64,000 nt of DNA from Halobacteriales archaeon SW_8_68_21 (GCA_003023405.1 PXST01000024.1:1-64000), one strand, 5' to 3'. Numbered from the stretch's first letter, positions 1-8,850 are shown. The notes: generated by a model from the sequence alone, not told the origin. Made by a program: numbers and translations.

Positions 1-1
1 C

Positions 2-205
2 GCGGTTGTGGAGGCGGTCGCCGATATCAAGGACACCGATGTCGAGGCACTCCCGCCGTTGACACGCGCCGTGAAGGTCGGCGCGCTCAACGAGCTGCTT
101 CGCGCGACCGCGCCGACGGATCCCGGAGAGGTCATCGTTTCGCTCCAGTATCATGGGTGTAATGTGTCCCTCTCGTCCGCGGGCTGGCTCGAAGCCGAGC
201 GATAG
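2..205 (+). CDS. HalOD1-type output-domain protein (5' end outside window)
   Basis: The visible 67 residues match the haloarchaeal HalOD1 output domain: a helix ending VEAVADIKD, the ALPPLTRAV turn, then a beta-strand hairpin (VIVSLQYHGCNVSLSSAG). HalOD1 proteins are small, lineage-specific and presumed to act in signal output or transcription. The reading frame is open back to the window edge and the first in-frame start seen (GTG at 8) cuts into the domain, so the gene very probably begins upstream. Two more HalOD1 genes lie in this window (8178-8471 and 15723-16043). Confidence 0.7.
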   Translation, partial: AVVEAVADIKDTDVEALPPLTRAVKVGALNELLRATAPTDPGEVIVSLQYHGCNVSLSSAGWLEAER

Positions 206-358
206 CCGACGTACTGCGGTGGTTTCACGCGCTTCTACCGCCGCCCGCGACGTACGACGAACCGGAAGTCACGCTTCTCGGCGCCGCTCGATTCAACTAA
301 TATCAGACAGGTATAACATCCAAATGACTAAGATGTTGGGATATCTCGGGTAGTGACA

Positions 359-937
359 ATGGGGGAGGTTGAGGGACAGCCGTCCAAGAAGTCGATCGAT
401 GTCGGACCCGACCGAGGACCGACGGTCGACGGAGCCGAGCGGACGCTGACAAAAAACGACGTGTTCGACATCCTCAAGAACGAACGGCGACGAGCAGTCG
501 TCCGGTACCTCCTCGAACACGACGGGTCCGCAGACCTCTCCGACATCGCCGAACACGTCGCCGCACGTGAGAACGACACCGACGTTCGACAGCTCTCCTC
601 GCAGGAGCGGAAGCGCGTTCGGATCGCTCTCTACCAGTGTCACCTCCCGCGGATGGACGCGGCCAGAGTGATCGAGTTCGACAAGGACCGCGGGGGTATC
701 GAGCTGCGAGATGCGGCCTCGCAGCTACAGGTATATCTGGACGTGGACGCCCAGAACGGCCGAAACCCCGGATCGTCAAGCCGGTTCGCGTTCGCGCTCG
801 CCGTCGGCGTTGCGGCGCTCGTCGTGCCGGGGACGTTGGGGTTCGGACCGCTTTCCGCGGTCTCCCCGGCGGGATGGGCGGCGGTGAGCTCCCTGACGCT
901 GGTGGCGATCGCCGGGCACCAGTGGCGGTTCAACTGA
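359..937 (+). CDS. DUF7344-type winged-helix regulator with two C-terminal membrane segments
   Basis: This 192-residue protein has an N-terminal winged-helix domain of the haloarchaeal DUF7344 type (LTKNDVFDILKNERRRAVVR, then the QLSSQERKRVRIALYQCHLP core). Two hydrophobic segments follow near the C-terminus (around residues 145-165 and 170-190). It is probably a membrane-tethered DNA-binding regulator. The ATG at 359 is preferred over the GTG two codons upstream. It closely resembles the protein at 12075-12716 in both the HTH core and the two-TM tail, so the two are likely paralogues. The DNA target and the signal sensed are unknown. Confidence 0.75.
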   Translation: MGEVEGQPSKKSIDVGPDRGPTVDGAERTLTKNDVFDILKNERRRAVVRYLLEHDGSADLSDIAEHVAARENDTDVRQLSSQERKRVRIALYQCHLPRMDAARVIEFDKDRGGIELRDAASQLQVYLDVDAQNGRNPGSSSRFAFALAVGVAALVVPGTLGFGPLSAVSPAGWAAVSSLTLVAIAGHQWRFN

Positions 938-1243
938 GGCCGCGGGAGGGCGACCGGTTCGGCGGAGCGGCGACCGTCTCGGATACGTTAATAGGAGCGT
1001 AGCGGGCGAGAAACCCGTCGAGCGGCGTGGCTGTTCCGAACGGAAAAACGGGGCACTGCGGTGGGTTCCGGTGAGTCGGACCAGTTCGATAGTGGGGCGT
1101 GGCGGCCCGGCAACGAGACGCAGCGCGTCGGCGGCCGGGCGCACCGGTTCGACGGGAGGCCGAAGCCGCCGATGCGGTGTGACCCGGTTTGAACCGGCGT
1201 TTCAGTCTTTATAACAAAGCGCGGGAGCGACGAACCGCGGTCC
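938..1243. other. Intergenic region, promoter of PadR gene only
   Basis: No convincing coding sequence was seen in these 306 bases on either strand. The only recognisable signal is the TATA-like box near 1208-1215 that serves the PadR gene downstream. Confidence 0.5.
1208..1215 (+). promoter_or_regulatory. TATA box of the PadR-family gene
   Basis: The sequence tttataac stands in GC-rich DNA about 30 bases before the ATG at 1244. That spacing fits an archaeal TATA box driving a transcript with little or no leader. Confidence 0.5.
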
Positions 1244-1540
1244 ATGTCCGATCCCCTCTTCGAACTCACGAGCTTCCAACGTGATCTCCTCTACGTGATC
1301 GCCGGAGCCAAGAGGCCGTCGGGGCAGGAGATCAAAACGGAGCTCCAGTCGTCGATGGACGAAATCACCCACGGACGGCTCTATCCGAACCTCGACACGC
1401 TGGTCGAACGCGAGTACGTCGACAAGGGAGAAAGCGACCGCCGGACGAACTTCTACGAACTGACGGGAAAGGGAAGGGCGGGACTCCACGACAGACGCAG
1501 GTGGGAGAATCGGTACGTCGACCTGTCGACAGAGGAGTAA
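1244..1540 (+). CDS. PadR-family transcriptional regulator
   Basis: This 98-residue protein is a single winged-helix domain of the PadR family. It shows the family layout: FQRDLLYVIAGAKRPSGQEI, then the recognition region THGRLYPNLDTLVEREYV, then the wing ending in YELTGKGR. PadR proteins repress or activate nearby genes in response to small ligands or stress; haloarchaea encode many short, single-domain versions like this one. The extended C-terminal dimerisation helix of larger PadR proteins is absent. It is monocistronic, and no obvious target gene is adjacent. Confidence 0.9.
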   Translation: MSDPLFELTSFQRDLLYVIAGAKRPSGQEIKTELQSSMDEITHGRLYPNLDTLVEREYVDKGESDRRTNFYELTGKGRAGLHDRRRWENRYVDLSTEE

Positions 1541-1656
1541 CAGATCGGTTCCGAGCAGGCCGATCGCCCTCCGACTGCCGTTTCGCGGGTCCCCTCTCGC
1601 AGCCATCGCTTCGCGGCTCCTCTCGCAGCGAAGCAAGTGACCGGGGGACCGAGAGA

Positions 1657-4179
1657 TCAGTCGTCGGGGTCGTCCTCGTCGAAGACGGCGTCGAGAACCT
1701 TCCGCTCGGCCGTTCGAAGGTGCCGGTTGAACGTCGGTTGAGTGATCCCCATTGCCGCCGCGATCTCCTCGCCGGTGCTCGCCCGCGGCCACTCGAAATA
1801 CCCGCCGAAGTACGCCGTCTCGACGGCTTCGCGTTGCCGCTCGGTAAGCTCCGCCGAGAACTCGCCGCCGGCGTCGGATCGGTCGCCTCCGGTACGGTCC
1901 CGACGGGAGCGGAGCTCGACGTCACCGTACCGGTCCTCGAAGTGTTCGACGATCCGCCGCACGTCGATGGACCGTGGGAAGGTCGTCGTCATCGCGACAC
2001 CGTCGTCGCTGGCGACCAGCTGGTCGACGCTCCCACCGTGCGCGTTCACTCGGTCGGCCACCGTCTCGTCGCTCACCACCATCTCGAACCGACCGCTCCG
2101 GCCGCCGTCCGTCTCGCGAAGCGACTCGACGGCGACCACCGACGCCGCCACGTCAGAGGGGTCACCGTCGGTAGTGAAGTACACCAGCGACCGAGCGTTC
2201 TCCCGCGGGACGGTTCCGTCGACGTGAAGCGACTCCCCGAACGCGGACGCGACCCGGGAAAAGAGCGAGTTGCGTCCGTCGACGCGTAACTCGAGTTCGA
2301 CGAGTGACTCGGTCCGGAGCGACCGCCTCATCTCCAGGCTGCTGATCGCGTTCGCGACGTTGTCCCCAAGCTCAACGAGGAGGTCACCGAACTCGTCGTC
2401 AAAGACCGATCGACCGTCGGCGTACACCGATAGGACGCCGTAGCACAGGCCGTTATACGAGAGCGGAACGCTGAGGACGGAGCGGTGCCCGCACGCGAGG
2501 GCGCGCTCCCGCCATAGCTCCTGTCTGAGCCCGTCCGACACGTCGGCGACGCGGACCGGCTCGTCAGTCTCGACGGCCCTGACACCGGGAATCTCGGCGA
2601 TGTCGCCGGGACGCCCGCCGTCTCCGCGCCCCGGGGTCGGGGGTTCCGAGAGACGGAGCGAGTCGAGGTACCCGTCCGACCTGCCCGCCTGCGCGATCGG
2701 GGTCGGGTCGCCGCCGGTCCGGTACGTCTCGCCGAACCAGACGAACTCCACCTGCTCGGACTCGACGAGCGTGTCGCAGACGGCCCCGGCGATCTCGTCG
2801 AGGGTGTCGGCGTCGACCAGCTCCCCGTTGATCCGTCTGAGGAGACTGTTGAGGCTGTGAAGCCGCTCCAGTCGCCGCCGGTTCCGGGAGAGCTCGTTCT
2901 CGCGTTCGACGCTGTCGAGGGCCGCGACGGCGTTCGCGGCCAGCAGTCCGACCGGCTCCTCGACGTTCCCCGCCGGCTCCGCGGCGTCGAACTCGACGCG
3001 AACGAGCCCGTGTCCGTCGAGCGTCGCGTACAGGGTGCGAACGGACGGTTCGTCCGGGTCGTTCGACCGCTCGACCACGCGTCCCGTCGGGGCCGTCGTC
3101 TCCGGATCGGCCGCCGCGGCGCCGTCGATTCGGCGAAACGGCGTTCCGGACGCGTCGTCGACGTCGACCGTCCGAGCCGGATCGATCGTCGTCTCCGCGC
3201 CGGTGGTAAACGCCTCCCAGACCGGGGTTCCCGGTCCGCACTCGTCGTGTTCGCCGCCGGACGCGGCGACCGGGACCAACTTCGCGTCGGTCCGGTTGAA
3301 CGAGTAGGCGACGACCGTCGCTTCGGGCCAGACGGCGACCGTCACGTCGACGACGGTATCGAAGACCGACGCGGCGTCGTCGGCGCGGAGCAGCCGTCGT
3401 GCGGAGCGGCTCAGCTCGCGGAGGGCGCTCTCGTTGCGACGCCTGTCGGTCACGTCCCTGACGACGCCGACGCGGCCGCGTCGGCCGTCGTCGAACTCGA
3501 CCGGAGAGAAGTGAGTCTCGATCGGCAGCGACTCGCCGTCCACCGTCTGGATCGACGACTCGACCATCCCGACGTTGGAGCCGTCTCCGCGGAGCATGGC
3601 GAGGATCTCCTCGGCCTTCTCGAGTGTCTCGCTCCCCGCAAGCATCGACGCGTGCGACCCGACGAGCTCCTCGCGGTCGTACCCCGTCATCTCGGTGACC
3701 GCCTCGTTGACCGACGTGATCACGAACGCCTCGTTCAGCGTGTAGACGCCGTCCTCCAGCGTCTCAAGTATTCGGTTCGACCGACGGAGCTCGCGGCGCA
3801 GTTCGAGATCCTCGGTGGCGTCACGGACGAGCGCGGCGACGCCGTCGCTCCTCGGAACGACCCGGAATCGGAGCGTCGTCTCGTCGTCGAGGACGGCCCG
3901 CTCGTCGACGGTCTGGTCGGTCCGGGTGGCGGCCTCGATGGCGTCTACCAGCTCTGGACCGAAGCTCGGGTTGGTATCGCGCGGGTCGGCACCGACCAGA
4001 CTGCCGTCGGCGTCGAGCAGCTCCTCGGCCGTCGCGTTCGAGTCGACGACCTCCTGCGGGCCCTCCGCGTACAGGAAGCCGAGTTCGGCGCGTGCGAGGA
4101 ACTCCCCGACCGCCGCTCGGTGGTCGGGATCCGCCAGATCCATAGACTCTCTCACGGACACTTCTTCAGGTGACCCCAT
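1657..4179 (-). CDS. Bat-like regulator: PAS-PAS-GAF-HTH_10 (bacterio-opsin activator family)
   Basis: An 840-residue multidomain regulator. Two N-terminal PAS regions (about 10-115 and 130-250; the second contains the LEDGVYTLNEAF start and ends in VGVVRDVTDRRRNE) are followed by GAF-like sensor regions (about 265-400 and 430-590), a Bat-type linker domain and a C-terminal HTH_10 helix-turn-helix (about 775-830, LTERQREAVETAYFGGYFEW). Family members such as Bat in Halobacterium activate light- or oxygen-regulated genes for bacterio-opsin and retinal or carotenoid synthesis. The start at 4179 was chosen because a TATA box sits about 30 bases upstream. It is divergent from the terpene-synthase-like gene at 4439, so that gene is a natural regulatory candidate (inference). 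Confidence 0.85.
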   Translation of the reverse strand: MGSPEEVSVRESMDLADPDHRAAVGEFLARAELGFLYAEGPQEVVDSNATAEELLDADGSLVGADPRDTNPSFGPELVDAIEAATRTDQTVDERAVLDDETTLRFRVVPRSDGVAALVRDATEDLELRRELRRSNRILETLEDGVYTLNEAFVITSVNEAVTEMTGYDREELVGSHASMLAGSETLEKAEEILAMLRGDGSNVGMVESSIQTVDGESLPIETHFSPVEFDDGRRGRVGVVRDVTDRRRNESALRELSRSARRLLRADDAASVFDTVVDVTVAVWPEATVVAYSFNRTDAKLVPVAASGGEHDECGPGTPVWEAFTTGAETTIDPARTVDVDDASGTPFRRIDGAAAADPETTAPTGRVVERSNDPDEPSVRTLYATLDGHGLVRVEFDAAEPAGNVEEPVGLLAANAVAALDSVERENELSRNRRRLERLHSLNSLLRRINGELVDADTLDEIAGAVCDTLVESEQVEFVWFGETYRTGGDPTPIAQAGRSDGYLDSLRLSEPPTPGRGDGGRPGDIAEIPGVRAVETDEPVRVADVSDGLRQELWRERALACGHRSVLSVPLSYNGLCYGVLSVYADGRSVFDDEFGDLLVELGDNVANAISSLEMRRSLRTESLVELELRVDGRNSLFSRVASAFGESLHVDGTVPRENARSLVYFTTDGDPSDVAASVVAVESLRETDGGRSGRFEMVVSDETVADRVNAHGGSVDQLVASDDGVAMTTTFPRSIDVRRIVEHFEDRYGDVELRSRRDRTGGDRSDAGGEFSAELTERQREAVETAYFGGYFEWPRASTGEEIAAAMGITQPTFNRHLRTAERKVLDAVFDEDDPDD

Positions 4180-4203
4180 TAGACACGGGTATGAACGCCC
4201 AGA

Positions 4204-4213
4204 GACATATAAA
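4204..4213 (-). promoter_or_regulatory. TATA box of the Bat-like regulator
   Basis: On the minus strand the sequence reads atatttatat, about 25-30 bases before the ATG at 4179. This supports the shorter start (MGSPEEV) and a near-leaderless transcript. Confidence 0.55.
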
Positions 4214-4404
4214 TATCCCGTCACGTTCACGGAACACTATATTTCGAGTTGACAGTAGTTCGAGAAGGTCGATGAAACGTAATTTGAACTAACGAGTTAG
4301 TGATAGAATAGGGAGACACTCCGCGGATAGTCCTTTAGATATTATCAGAAATATCGTGATTGTCACCGTTTCGTACTTATTATCACGATCAAAGAATGGA
4401 ACAA

Positions 4405-4414
4405 AAGACTTAAC
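4405..4414 (+). promoter_or_regulatory. TATA-like box of the terpene-synthase-like gene
   Basis: The sequence aagacttaac lies about 28 bases before the third in-frame ATG (4439). That fits a leaderless transcript starting there and argues against the in-frame ATGs at 4421 and 4427. The 259-base divergent intergenic region (4180-4438) is distinctly AT-rich. Confidence 0.4.
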
Positions 4415-4438
4415 TCTGTTATGCTGATGTTTATTCGT

Positions 4439-5449
4439 ATGTCACACGAGACTCGCGGACAGGTGACGGTCGACCGATGGGGAGGACCAGATCCGAGGGA
4501 GTACACTCGGCAAGTAAACGACGTTACACTTCCCCTAACCGCACGAGAGTTCGCGGATCGGTACGCCCGGGTCATCGGAGACCGAGATCGGTTCCTCTGG
4601 AAGTGGATCCACAACCTCTTCGATAAGTTCACGTTAACGTCGGTTCCGGATGGGGACCGGTCCGCCGTGTACGACCACAAGACGCTGTTGACGATGTTTG
4701 TGACGGTGCTCGACGACCTCGCGGAGAGCGATGCCGACCGGGGGACCTTCGACGCCGGCCGCTGGATTCCGTTCGGGGTCGACGCAACCGAACACACGGT
4801 GTTCGTGAGCGGCGACATCGACTACGACGTGCTCGAATACCTCGCAGATCTGTGGGACGCGATCGACGCGGGGATCAGGGACACGCCGCGGTACGCGGAG
4901 TTCGTCGATGTCCTCGAGTACGACCTCCGACAGACGTTCAACGCGATGGAGTACTCCGGACTCGTGAACGACAACCCAGCGATGGCCAACCGCACCGAGA
5001 CCGAGCGCCACGACGCGTACAACATGACGATGTTCCCCTACGCCGGGATCGATCTCATGTACTCGCCGTCGTTCGACCGGTCGGAGCTCGGAGCGCTCCG
5101 GAGCATCCTCTGTGACCTCCAGCAGATGGCACGAATCGGGAACTGGGTCACCACCTGGGAGCGCGAGCTTGGTGAGGGCGACATCAGCTCCGGCGTCGTC
5201 GTCTGCGCGCTCCGACGCGGCGTGATCGACTACGAGGAAGTCGCCGAGGCCGGGGAACCGGACGTCGAACGACTAGCCGATCGAATCCGGTCGCACGGCA
5301 TCGAGTCGGAGTTCACCCGTGAGTGGGAGCTTCGGGACCGGAACGTTCGAAAGCGAACCACGGAGATCGGGAGCGTCGACATCAAGCAGATCGTCGACGG
5401 CATCGAGACGGTGATGAACCACCACCTCGCCAGCGAGGGACACAAGTGA
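4439..5449 (+). CDS. Class I terpene synthase-like protein
   Basis: A 336-residue, mostly helical protein not closely matched to a named haloarchaeal enzyme. Numbering from the ATG at 4421, it has an aspartate-rich DDxxE motif (D98-D99-x-x-E102 in TVLDDLAES) and, 143 residues later, an NSE-type triad (N241, T245, E249 in IGNWVTTWERELGEGD). These are the two Mg-binding motifs of class I terpene synthases at the usual spacing. R196 lies 45 residues before N241, about where the pyrophosphate-sensing arginine is expected. Such enzymes ionise a prenyl diphosphate and cyclise or hydrolyse it. The gene is monocistronic and divergent from a Bat-like regulator. Motifs are seen directly; substrate and product are unknown. 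Confidence 0.6.
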   Translation: MSHETRGQVTVDRWGGPDPREYTRQVNDVTLPLTAREFADRYARVIGDRDRFLWKWIHNLFDKFTLTSVPDGDRSAVYDHKTLLTMFVTVLDDLAESDADRGTFDAGRWIPFGVDATEHTVFVSGDIDYDVLEYLADLWDAIDAGIRDTPRYAEFVDVLEYDLRQTFNAMEYSGLVNDNPAMANRTETERHDAYNMTMFPYAGIDLMYSPSFDRSELGALRSILCDLQQMARIGNWVTTWERELGEGDISSGVVVCALRRGVIDYEEVAEAGEPDVERLADRIRSHGIESEFTREWELRDRNVRKRTTEIGSVDIKQIVDGIETVMNHHLASEGHK

Positions 5450-5702
5450 CCACAGGGCGGGGCGATCGGTTCTGCGCGACGGGTTCTTCGCCCGTCTCGT
5501 CCGTGAGCGGACGGAGACGAGTCCCCTTCCCCGCGGCGAGTGCGACTGTTTACATACACACCGGCTCCGGCCGACCGGACAAGACTATGCGCTGAGCAAC
5601 GCTCGAACGGTCCGAAGGACGGAGGCGCGCGAGACGCGGGACAGCCGCCGACCCGCGAATAAGAGATGTATAACGATGTGGCATATCAGTGTAGCGAGCA
5701 GT

Positions 5703-5924
5703 ATGAGCGGAGAAGCGAACGACGACGGCCGGACCGGCGGAGGGGTGACGCAGCCGAGCGAGGCGGATTCCCGGCATCCGAGACTTGAGGGGACGGTCGT
5801 GCGGTACGACGACAGGCCCGACGAGTGTACTATCCATCCGACGGACCCGACTGAGGGCGAGCGCACGACCGCGTGGATCACCGCCAAGGAGGGAAGCTAC
5901 GTCTGCGCGTCCGCGTGGCGGTGA
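5703..5924 (+). CDS. Small haloarchaeal protein (DUF7511-like)
   Basis: A 73-residue acidic protein. Its C-terminal half (RYDDRPDECTIHP, then TTAWITAKEGSYV) resembles a short haloarchaeal family that I recall as DUF7511; this was not checked against a database. The N-terminal 30 residues are low-complexity and probably disordered. ATG 5703 is preferred to the earlier in-frame ATG at 5676 because the conserved part lies entirely downstream. The function is unknown. Confidence 0.55.
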   Translation: MSGEANDDGRTGGGVTQPSEADSRHPRLEGTVVRYDDRPDECTIHPTDPTEGERTTAWITAKEGSYVCASAWR

Positions 5925-5955
5925 GTGACGGATCGACCCGACACCGCGAAGCGGT

Positions 5956-6306
5956 TCAGCGACCGCTCCCCGCTCGCCAGTCGTCCGGAAGCTGCCCGCG
6001 GCCGTCGTCGAGGTGATCGATGAACGGCTCGATCTCGCCGAACGCCGGTCCCGCGGCGACGGTCTCCTCTTCGCGGTCCCACCGGACGACGCCGGAGTCC
6101 TCAAGTTTCGGCAGGTGATTGTGATTCAGCGACACCGCCAGCGACCGGGATATCGGACCGGGAACGGCCTCCTCGGCGGGGACGGGCCCTCCGTCGACCC
6201 CGCAATCGTGAATCGACAGCAACACCGCCCGTCGGTGTACGTTCGCGAGGAGCGTCAGGCACGCGTCGGTCGATAACGTCCCGTCGGTGTCCCGTGCGTC
6301 CCTCAT
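5956..6306 (-). CDS. DUF7344-type winged-helix protein
   Basis: A 116-residue protein consisting of one winged-helix domain. Helix one is ACLTLLANVHRRAVLLSIHD and the recognition segment is ISRSLAVSLNHNHLPKLEDS, followed by GVVRWDREEETV. This is the haloarchaeal DUF7344/ArsR-like pattern without a membrane tail. It is probably a soluble transcription factor. It converges on the small gene ending at 5924. No partner is evident. Confidence 0.75.
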   Translation of the reverse strand: MRDARDTDGTLSTDACLTLLANVHRRAVLLSIHDCGVDGGPVPAEEAVPGPISRSLAVSLNHNHLPKLEDSGVVRWDREEETVAAGPAFGEIEPFIDHLDDGRGQLPDDWRAGSGR

Positions 6307-6591
6307 CGGTGCTCTCCCCTTCGTCCGTCGGCCAACCCGGTCGAAGCCGTTTCGTCGGCGTGGACTCCCGGTATCGTCCGCGTTATTGTTCGGGAGATGT
6401 CACGAATCATATCCGTTATGACGGGAGTGCCGTTCATTAGTAACAGCCTCATACTCTGGCAAAACCGGATCGAGAACGGTGGTTGTGACTGCTTAACAAT
6501 ACCGCTGTTGCGCTTACGGTAGCAACCATGTGCGCGAAGCGTCCCGCGAGCGAGCGGAGAGACGGACTGCTGACCGCGACATCGGGCCGGA

Positions 6592-6598
6592 GGAGGTG
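6592..6598 (+). promoter_or_regulatory. Shine-Dalgarno site fixing the phnM start
   Basis: GGAGGTG six bases before GTG 6605. Clear Shine-Dalgarno sites are uncommon at first genes of haloarchaeal transcripts, which are mostly leaderless. This one therefore suggests a transcript with a real 5' leader, or translation as part of a longer message. Confidence 0.6.
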
Positions 6599-6604
6599 GA
6601 TGTC

Positions 6605-7783
6605 GTGACACAGCTCACCGTGATCAGAAACGGCCGGGTGGTCACGCCGACGGGCGTTATCGAGGGTGGACGCGTCGTCATGGCGGGCGAGCACATCGCC
6701 CGGGTCGATCGTGTCGAACGCGGCGCGGCGTACGGCGGGACGGTCGTCGACGCCGACGGGCGACTCGTCATGCCCGGGCTGGTCGACCTCCACGGAGACG
6801 ACATCGAGGGACAGTTCGAGCCACGGTCCGGGGCCGAGACGGACCCGACGACCGCGCTCGCCACGACCGATCGCGTGAACGTCCTCCACGGGGTGACGAC
6901 GAAGTTCCACGCCCTCGCGTTCGAAGAGGCACCCGACGACGGCCGGAGCATCGACAACGCCGCCCGTCTCGCTCGGGCCGTCGAGCGCGGGGCGGACACG
7001 CTCGGAGAGAACCGCGTCCACGCGCGCTGCGAGCTCGCCGACGCGAGCGCCGACGCGGTACAGGAGCTGATCGGAGCGGTCGATGTCGACCTCGTGTCGG
7101 TGATGCACCACGCCCCCGGAGACGGACAGTACGACGCCGAGTCGTTCGAGCGACACTACGTCGAGGACCGGAACTGGCCGGCCGAGGCCGTCCGGTCGGC
7201 CGCCGAGGAGCGGAGCGAGATGGACGATCGAAGCCGAAACCGACGGATCGAGCGGATCGCCGGCCTCGCCCGACGGGTCGATGTCCCGCTTGCTTCCCAC
7301 GACGATGAGTGCCGCGCCGACGTGGAGGCGATGGCGGGACACGGTGCTGCGATCAGCGAGTACCCGCTCACGCTCGACGCTGCGCGGTGCGCGACGGACC
7401 GCGGTCTCGCGACCGTGATGGGTGCCCCGAACCTCGTGCGCGGCGGGAGCCTGTGGGACAACCTCAGCGCTCGCGACGCGATCGAGGCGGGAGTCCTCGA
7501 CGCGCTCTGCTCGGATTATCACCCGGCGTCGCTGCTCGCGGCACCGTTCGTCGACACGGGAGAGCCGCTGTCGACGCGGGTCAACAGGGTCACGCGGAAC
7601 CCGGCCGAGATCGCGGGGCTCCCCAACCGGGGGCGGATCGAGGTTGGTGCCAAGGGAGACCTGATCGTCGTGGACCCGTCGCCGACCCCGACCGTCGAGC
7701 GAGTCTTCGTCGCGGGGTCGGAGGTGATCCGGACGGACGACGGGGAAATCCGAGAGGCTCGCTCTCGAGCGAAGGGGTCCTGA
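6605..7783 (+). CDS. phnM: PhnM-type amidohydrolase (alpha-D-ribose 1-methylphosphonate 5-triphosphate diphosphatase-like)
   Basis: A 392-residue metal-dependent amidohydrolase. It has the N-terminal metal-binding region (MPGLVDLHGDDIEGQFEPR), the LASHDDE and SEYPLTLDAA motifs, the PhnM-characteristic MGAPNLVRGGS segment, SDYHPASLL, and the C-terminal beta domain. In bacteria PhnM removes pyrophosphate from the ribose triphosphate intermediate of the C-P lyase pathway. The GTG at 6605 is preceded six bases away by a strong GGAGGTG ribosome-binding site (6592-6598), so longer frames were rejected. No other phn gene lies in this window; it may work with distant genes or on another phosphorylated substrate. 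Confidence 0.8.
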   Translation: MTQLTVIRNGRVVTPTGVIEGGRVVMAGEHIARVDRVERGAAYGGTVVDADGRLVMPGLVDLHGDDIEGQFEPRSGAETDPTTALATTDRVNVLHGVTTKFHALAFEEAPDDGRSIDNAARLARAVERGADTLGENRVHARCELADASADAVQELIGAVDVDLVSVMHHAPGDGQYDAESFERHYVEDRNWPAEAVRSAAEERSEMDDRSRNRRIERIAGLARRVDVPLASHDDECRADVEAMAGHGAAISEYPLTLDAARCATDRGLATVMGAPNLVRGGSLWDNLSARDAIEAGVLDALCSDYHPASLLAAPFVDTGEPLSTRVNRVTRNPAEIAGLPNRGRIEVGAKGDLIVVDPSPTPTVERVFVAGSEVIRTDDGEIREARSRAKGS

Positions 7784-8177
7784 CCGGGCGCGACAAGGAC
7801 GAGAGTCGGAACTAGTCATTCTCCTCGACGACGGACACACCGATGACCGTGACGCCCGTCGGACGGCTCCGCCGACACCGACCGTGCCGGCGGATCTGTC
7901 GTCCCCGAGAAACAGCTTGAGGGAGTACCGCAGCTGACGCGGGTGTCCGGGGTCAGGGACAGTCTACCTCAGCCACGGTACGAACTACGGATCACCGGTG
8001 CGGATAATTACTATACATGACATATTCGAGATATGCTCGAATTACCGGATAGATCGTGAAGAATACGGTTTGGTTTCTGAACGGCTGCCCTCGGCTCAAC
8101 CGATTCACGCGGTTCGATCCGGATCGATACCGTTTACTAATACAAACACATATGAAAGTTAACCTTCAGAGTACACG
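7784..8177. other. Intergenic region with a short palindrome
   Basis: No coding sequence was recognised in 394 bases. The half nearest the next gene is AT-rich. It contains a perfect 7-bp inverted repeat, attcgag/ctcgaat, at 8024-8030 and 8036-8042, and a TATA-like stretch (tttactaata) near 8133 in front of the HalOD1 gene. The palindrome could be an operator, but this is only inferred from shape and position. Confidence 0.4.
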
Positions 8178-8471
8178 ATGTCTGACCCACATCACCACCG
8201 CGCGCCCGCGAAGACTGACGAGACGATCGTCGAACGCGTTCCGAACGAGTCCGACACGTCGACGACGGTCTCCGTCGTCCGGGCAGTGGCCGAAGCCGAG
8301 TCCGTGTCTCCCGGCGAGCTGTCGGTGTTGGCCGACACCGTCGATCCCGAGTCGATAGACCAGCTCTTCGACGGGAACCCCGCTGCCGGACGATCCGGCG
8401 TGTCCCTCTCGTTCGACTACTGCGGCTACGCCGTACATGTCACCGACGAGTTCGTGACGCTCCGCCGGTAG
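8178..8471 (+). CDS. HalOD1-type output-domain protein
   Basis: A 97-residue protein with a disordered N-terminus and a HalOD1 domain from about residue 30: SVVRAVAEAESVSPGEL, ADTVDPESIDQLFDG, then the paired strands GVSLSFDYCGYAVHVTDE. It stands alone with its own AT-rich upstream region. The presumed role is signalling or regulation, as for other HalOD1 proteins; its partner is unknown. Confidence 0.8.
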   Translation: MSDPHHHRAPAKTDETIVERVPNESDTSTTVSVVRAVAEAESVSPGELSVLADTVDPESIDQLFDGNPAAGRSGVSLSFDYCGYAVHVTDEFVTLRR

Positions 8472-8850
8472 CGGGACGGCGGACCGCCTGACTCCGAGAG
8501 TCTCTTAGAAGTCGACCTCGACGCACGAGACTTCCGCACCGATCGGTGCCGCCGTTTCGCCGCCTCATCGATTCGGTTGCTCGTCCCGCCTCGATCGGTT
8601 CTCCCGATCGGCCGGCGATATCGCCCCCGAGACGCCGTCGCGGTAGGAGGGACCTAACGCGACTTCGGCGCTTCGGCCGCTCGTCGTCTCGCTCGGTAGG
8701 TTGCGAAAGGTTCTGTATTACAATCACCACCCGTGCGGCAGGGGAGGGCATGGATCAATACGCCCCCCACGGTGCGGGGAAGGAAACGGACGCGCGTCCC
8801 GCCGCCACCGGTGGTCAGAGAGCGGCGCGCGCCGTCGAGGTGAGGAGGAG
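8472..8850. other. Intergenic region, no gene recognised
   Basis: In these 379 bases the frames are open because of high GC, but no protein pattern was recognised. An in-frame extension of the glmU-like gene reaches back to 8701; it has no family resemblance and is rejected. Confidence 0.4.

Noticed and set aside
2857-4173. A 438-residue plus-strand frame opposite the Bat-like gene
   Set aside because: Shadow frame; the opposite strand has PAS/GAF/HTH motifs and a promoter.
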